Positions 63,867 to 64,000 of a stretch of 64,000 bases of DNA are shown here, piece after piece. Source of the DNA: Sinorhizobium meliloti 4H41 (GTDB lineage Bacteria; Pseudomonadota; Alphaproteobacteria; Rhizobiales; Rhizobiaceae). The notes under the pieces were generated by a model. It was given only the letters and a program-made list of their open reading frames with translations, was not told the origin of the DNA and did not search any database. The position numbers and the translations under genes were made by a program. Location: assembly GCF_000375585.1 (NCBI RefSeq), contig NZ_AQWP01000002.1, forward strand, positions 744,001-808,000. Reading direction: 5' to 3'. The number at the start of each line of letters is the position of its first letter. The first letter of the stretch is position 1.

Positions 63867-64000
63867 GTGACTCGCATTCAAGCCAATCTCTTCCTCCTGT
63901 TCTCCGGTGCAATCTGGGGTGCGGGCTTCGTAGCGCAGTCGACGGCGATGGACGCGATCGGACCGCTCTGGTTCATCGGCCTGCGCTTTGCGATCGCGAC
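63867..64000 (+). CDS. EamA/DMT-family transporter, N-terminal fragment
   Basis: GTG 63867, running off the right edge (44 codons). The translation VTRIQANLFLLFSGAIWGAG, then FVAQSTAMDAIGPLWFIGLR, has the EamA start: first membrane span, then the conserved AIWGxGF and the GPLWFIGLRF turn into span two. Cargo unknown. Confidence 0.75.
   Translation, partial: MTRIQANLFLLFSGAIWGAGFVAQSTAMDAIGPLWFIGLRFAIA

Overview
The window looks like an alphaproteobacterial, Rhizobiaceae chromosome, most probably the Ensifer/Sinorhizobium group. The evidence is the high GC content, the rpoD / tdh-kbl / recQ / dnaG / yqeY / carA neighbourhood, and short palindrome-rich intergenic repeats of the rhizobial type. 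Species cannot be fixed from the sequence alone. All functional calls come from reading motifs and from recall of families; no database search was run.

Layout. (1) 1-6.1 kb: the 5' part of a SARP/BTAD-TPR regulator, an AAC(3)-IV-like aminoglycoside acetyltransferase whose leader carries a promoter and an intrinsic terminator before the start codon, small hypothetical genes, a methyltransferase, a secreted protein and two copies of a dispersed repeat. (2) 6.4-21.2 kb: two tandem AraC regulators followed by two tandem DUF1254 proteins, the first broken by a frameshift; a tightly overlapped NTF2-like / Gfo-Idh-MocA / quinone-reductase operon facing its own AraC regulator; then a minus-strand run of oxidoreductase and detoxification genes. 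One gene in that run is an in-frame chimera of a winged-helix NTPase regulator and the back half of an alpha/beta hydrolase. (3) 21.4-41.9 kb: a 20.5-kb integrative mobilizable element bounded by 19-bp direct repeats and integrated in the 3' end of a tRNA-Ile2(CAU)/Met-type gene. It has integrase, two excisionase-like proteins, a repressor, a ColE1-like mobilization set with two genes nested inside the relaxase gene, and a VirD4-type coupling protein. No type IV secretion pore is visible, so it should be mobilized in trans. (4) 42.0-64 kb: ordinary chromosome with small stress and envelope genes, rpoD, threonine catabolism, recQ, dnaG, yqeY, carA, a LysR-SDR-dehydrogenase cluster, aspartate aminotransferase and a PQQ-type sugar dehydrogenase.

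The element's cargo is almost all candidate conflict genes. The strongest candidate for an undescribed system is the two-gene unit at 26.3-30.3 kb. It pairs a ~1080-aa STAND-like NTPase, with an unusual SAMD9-like GGTT P-loop (no Walker A lysine) and a helical/TPR-like tail, with a stand-alone TOPRIM protein starting 2 nt after it. Next to it are a HipBA module with three palindromic operators spaced exactly 50 bp apart, and a type I restriction operon. That operon encodes HsdR, a fused HsdM-HsdS, a HEPN-motif (Rx4H) protein and a PD-(D/E)XK nuclease with a PUA/EVE-like C-terminus, all overlapping or nearly so. The picture is a mobile defence island in which restriction, a possible abortive RNase, a modified-base nuclease, a toxin-antitoxin pair and a STAND/TOPRIM sensor-effector travel together.
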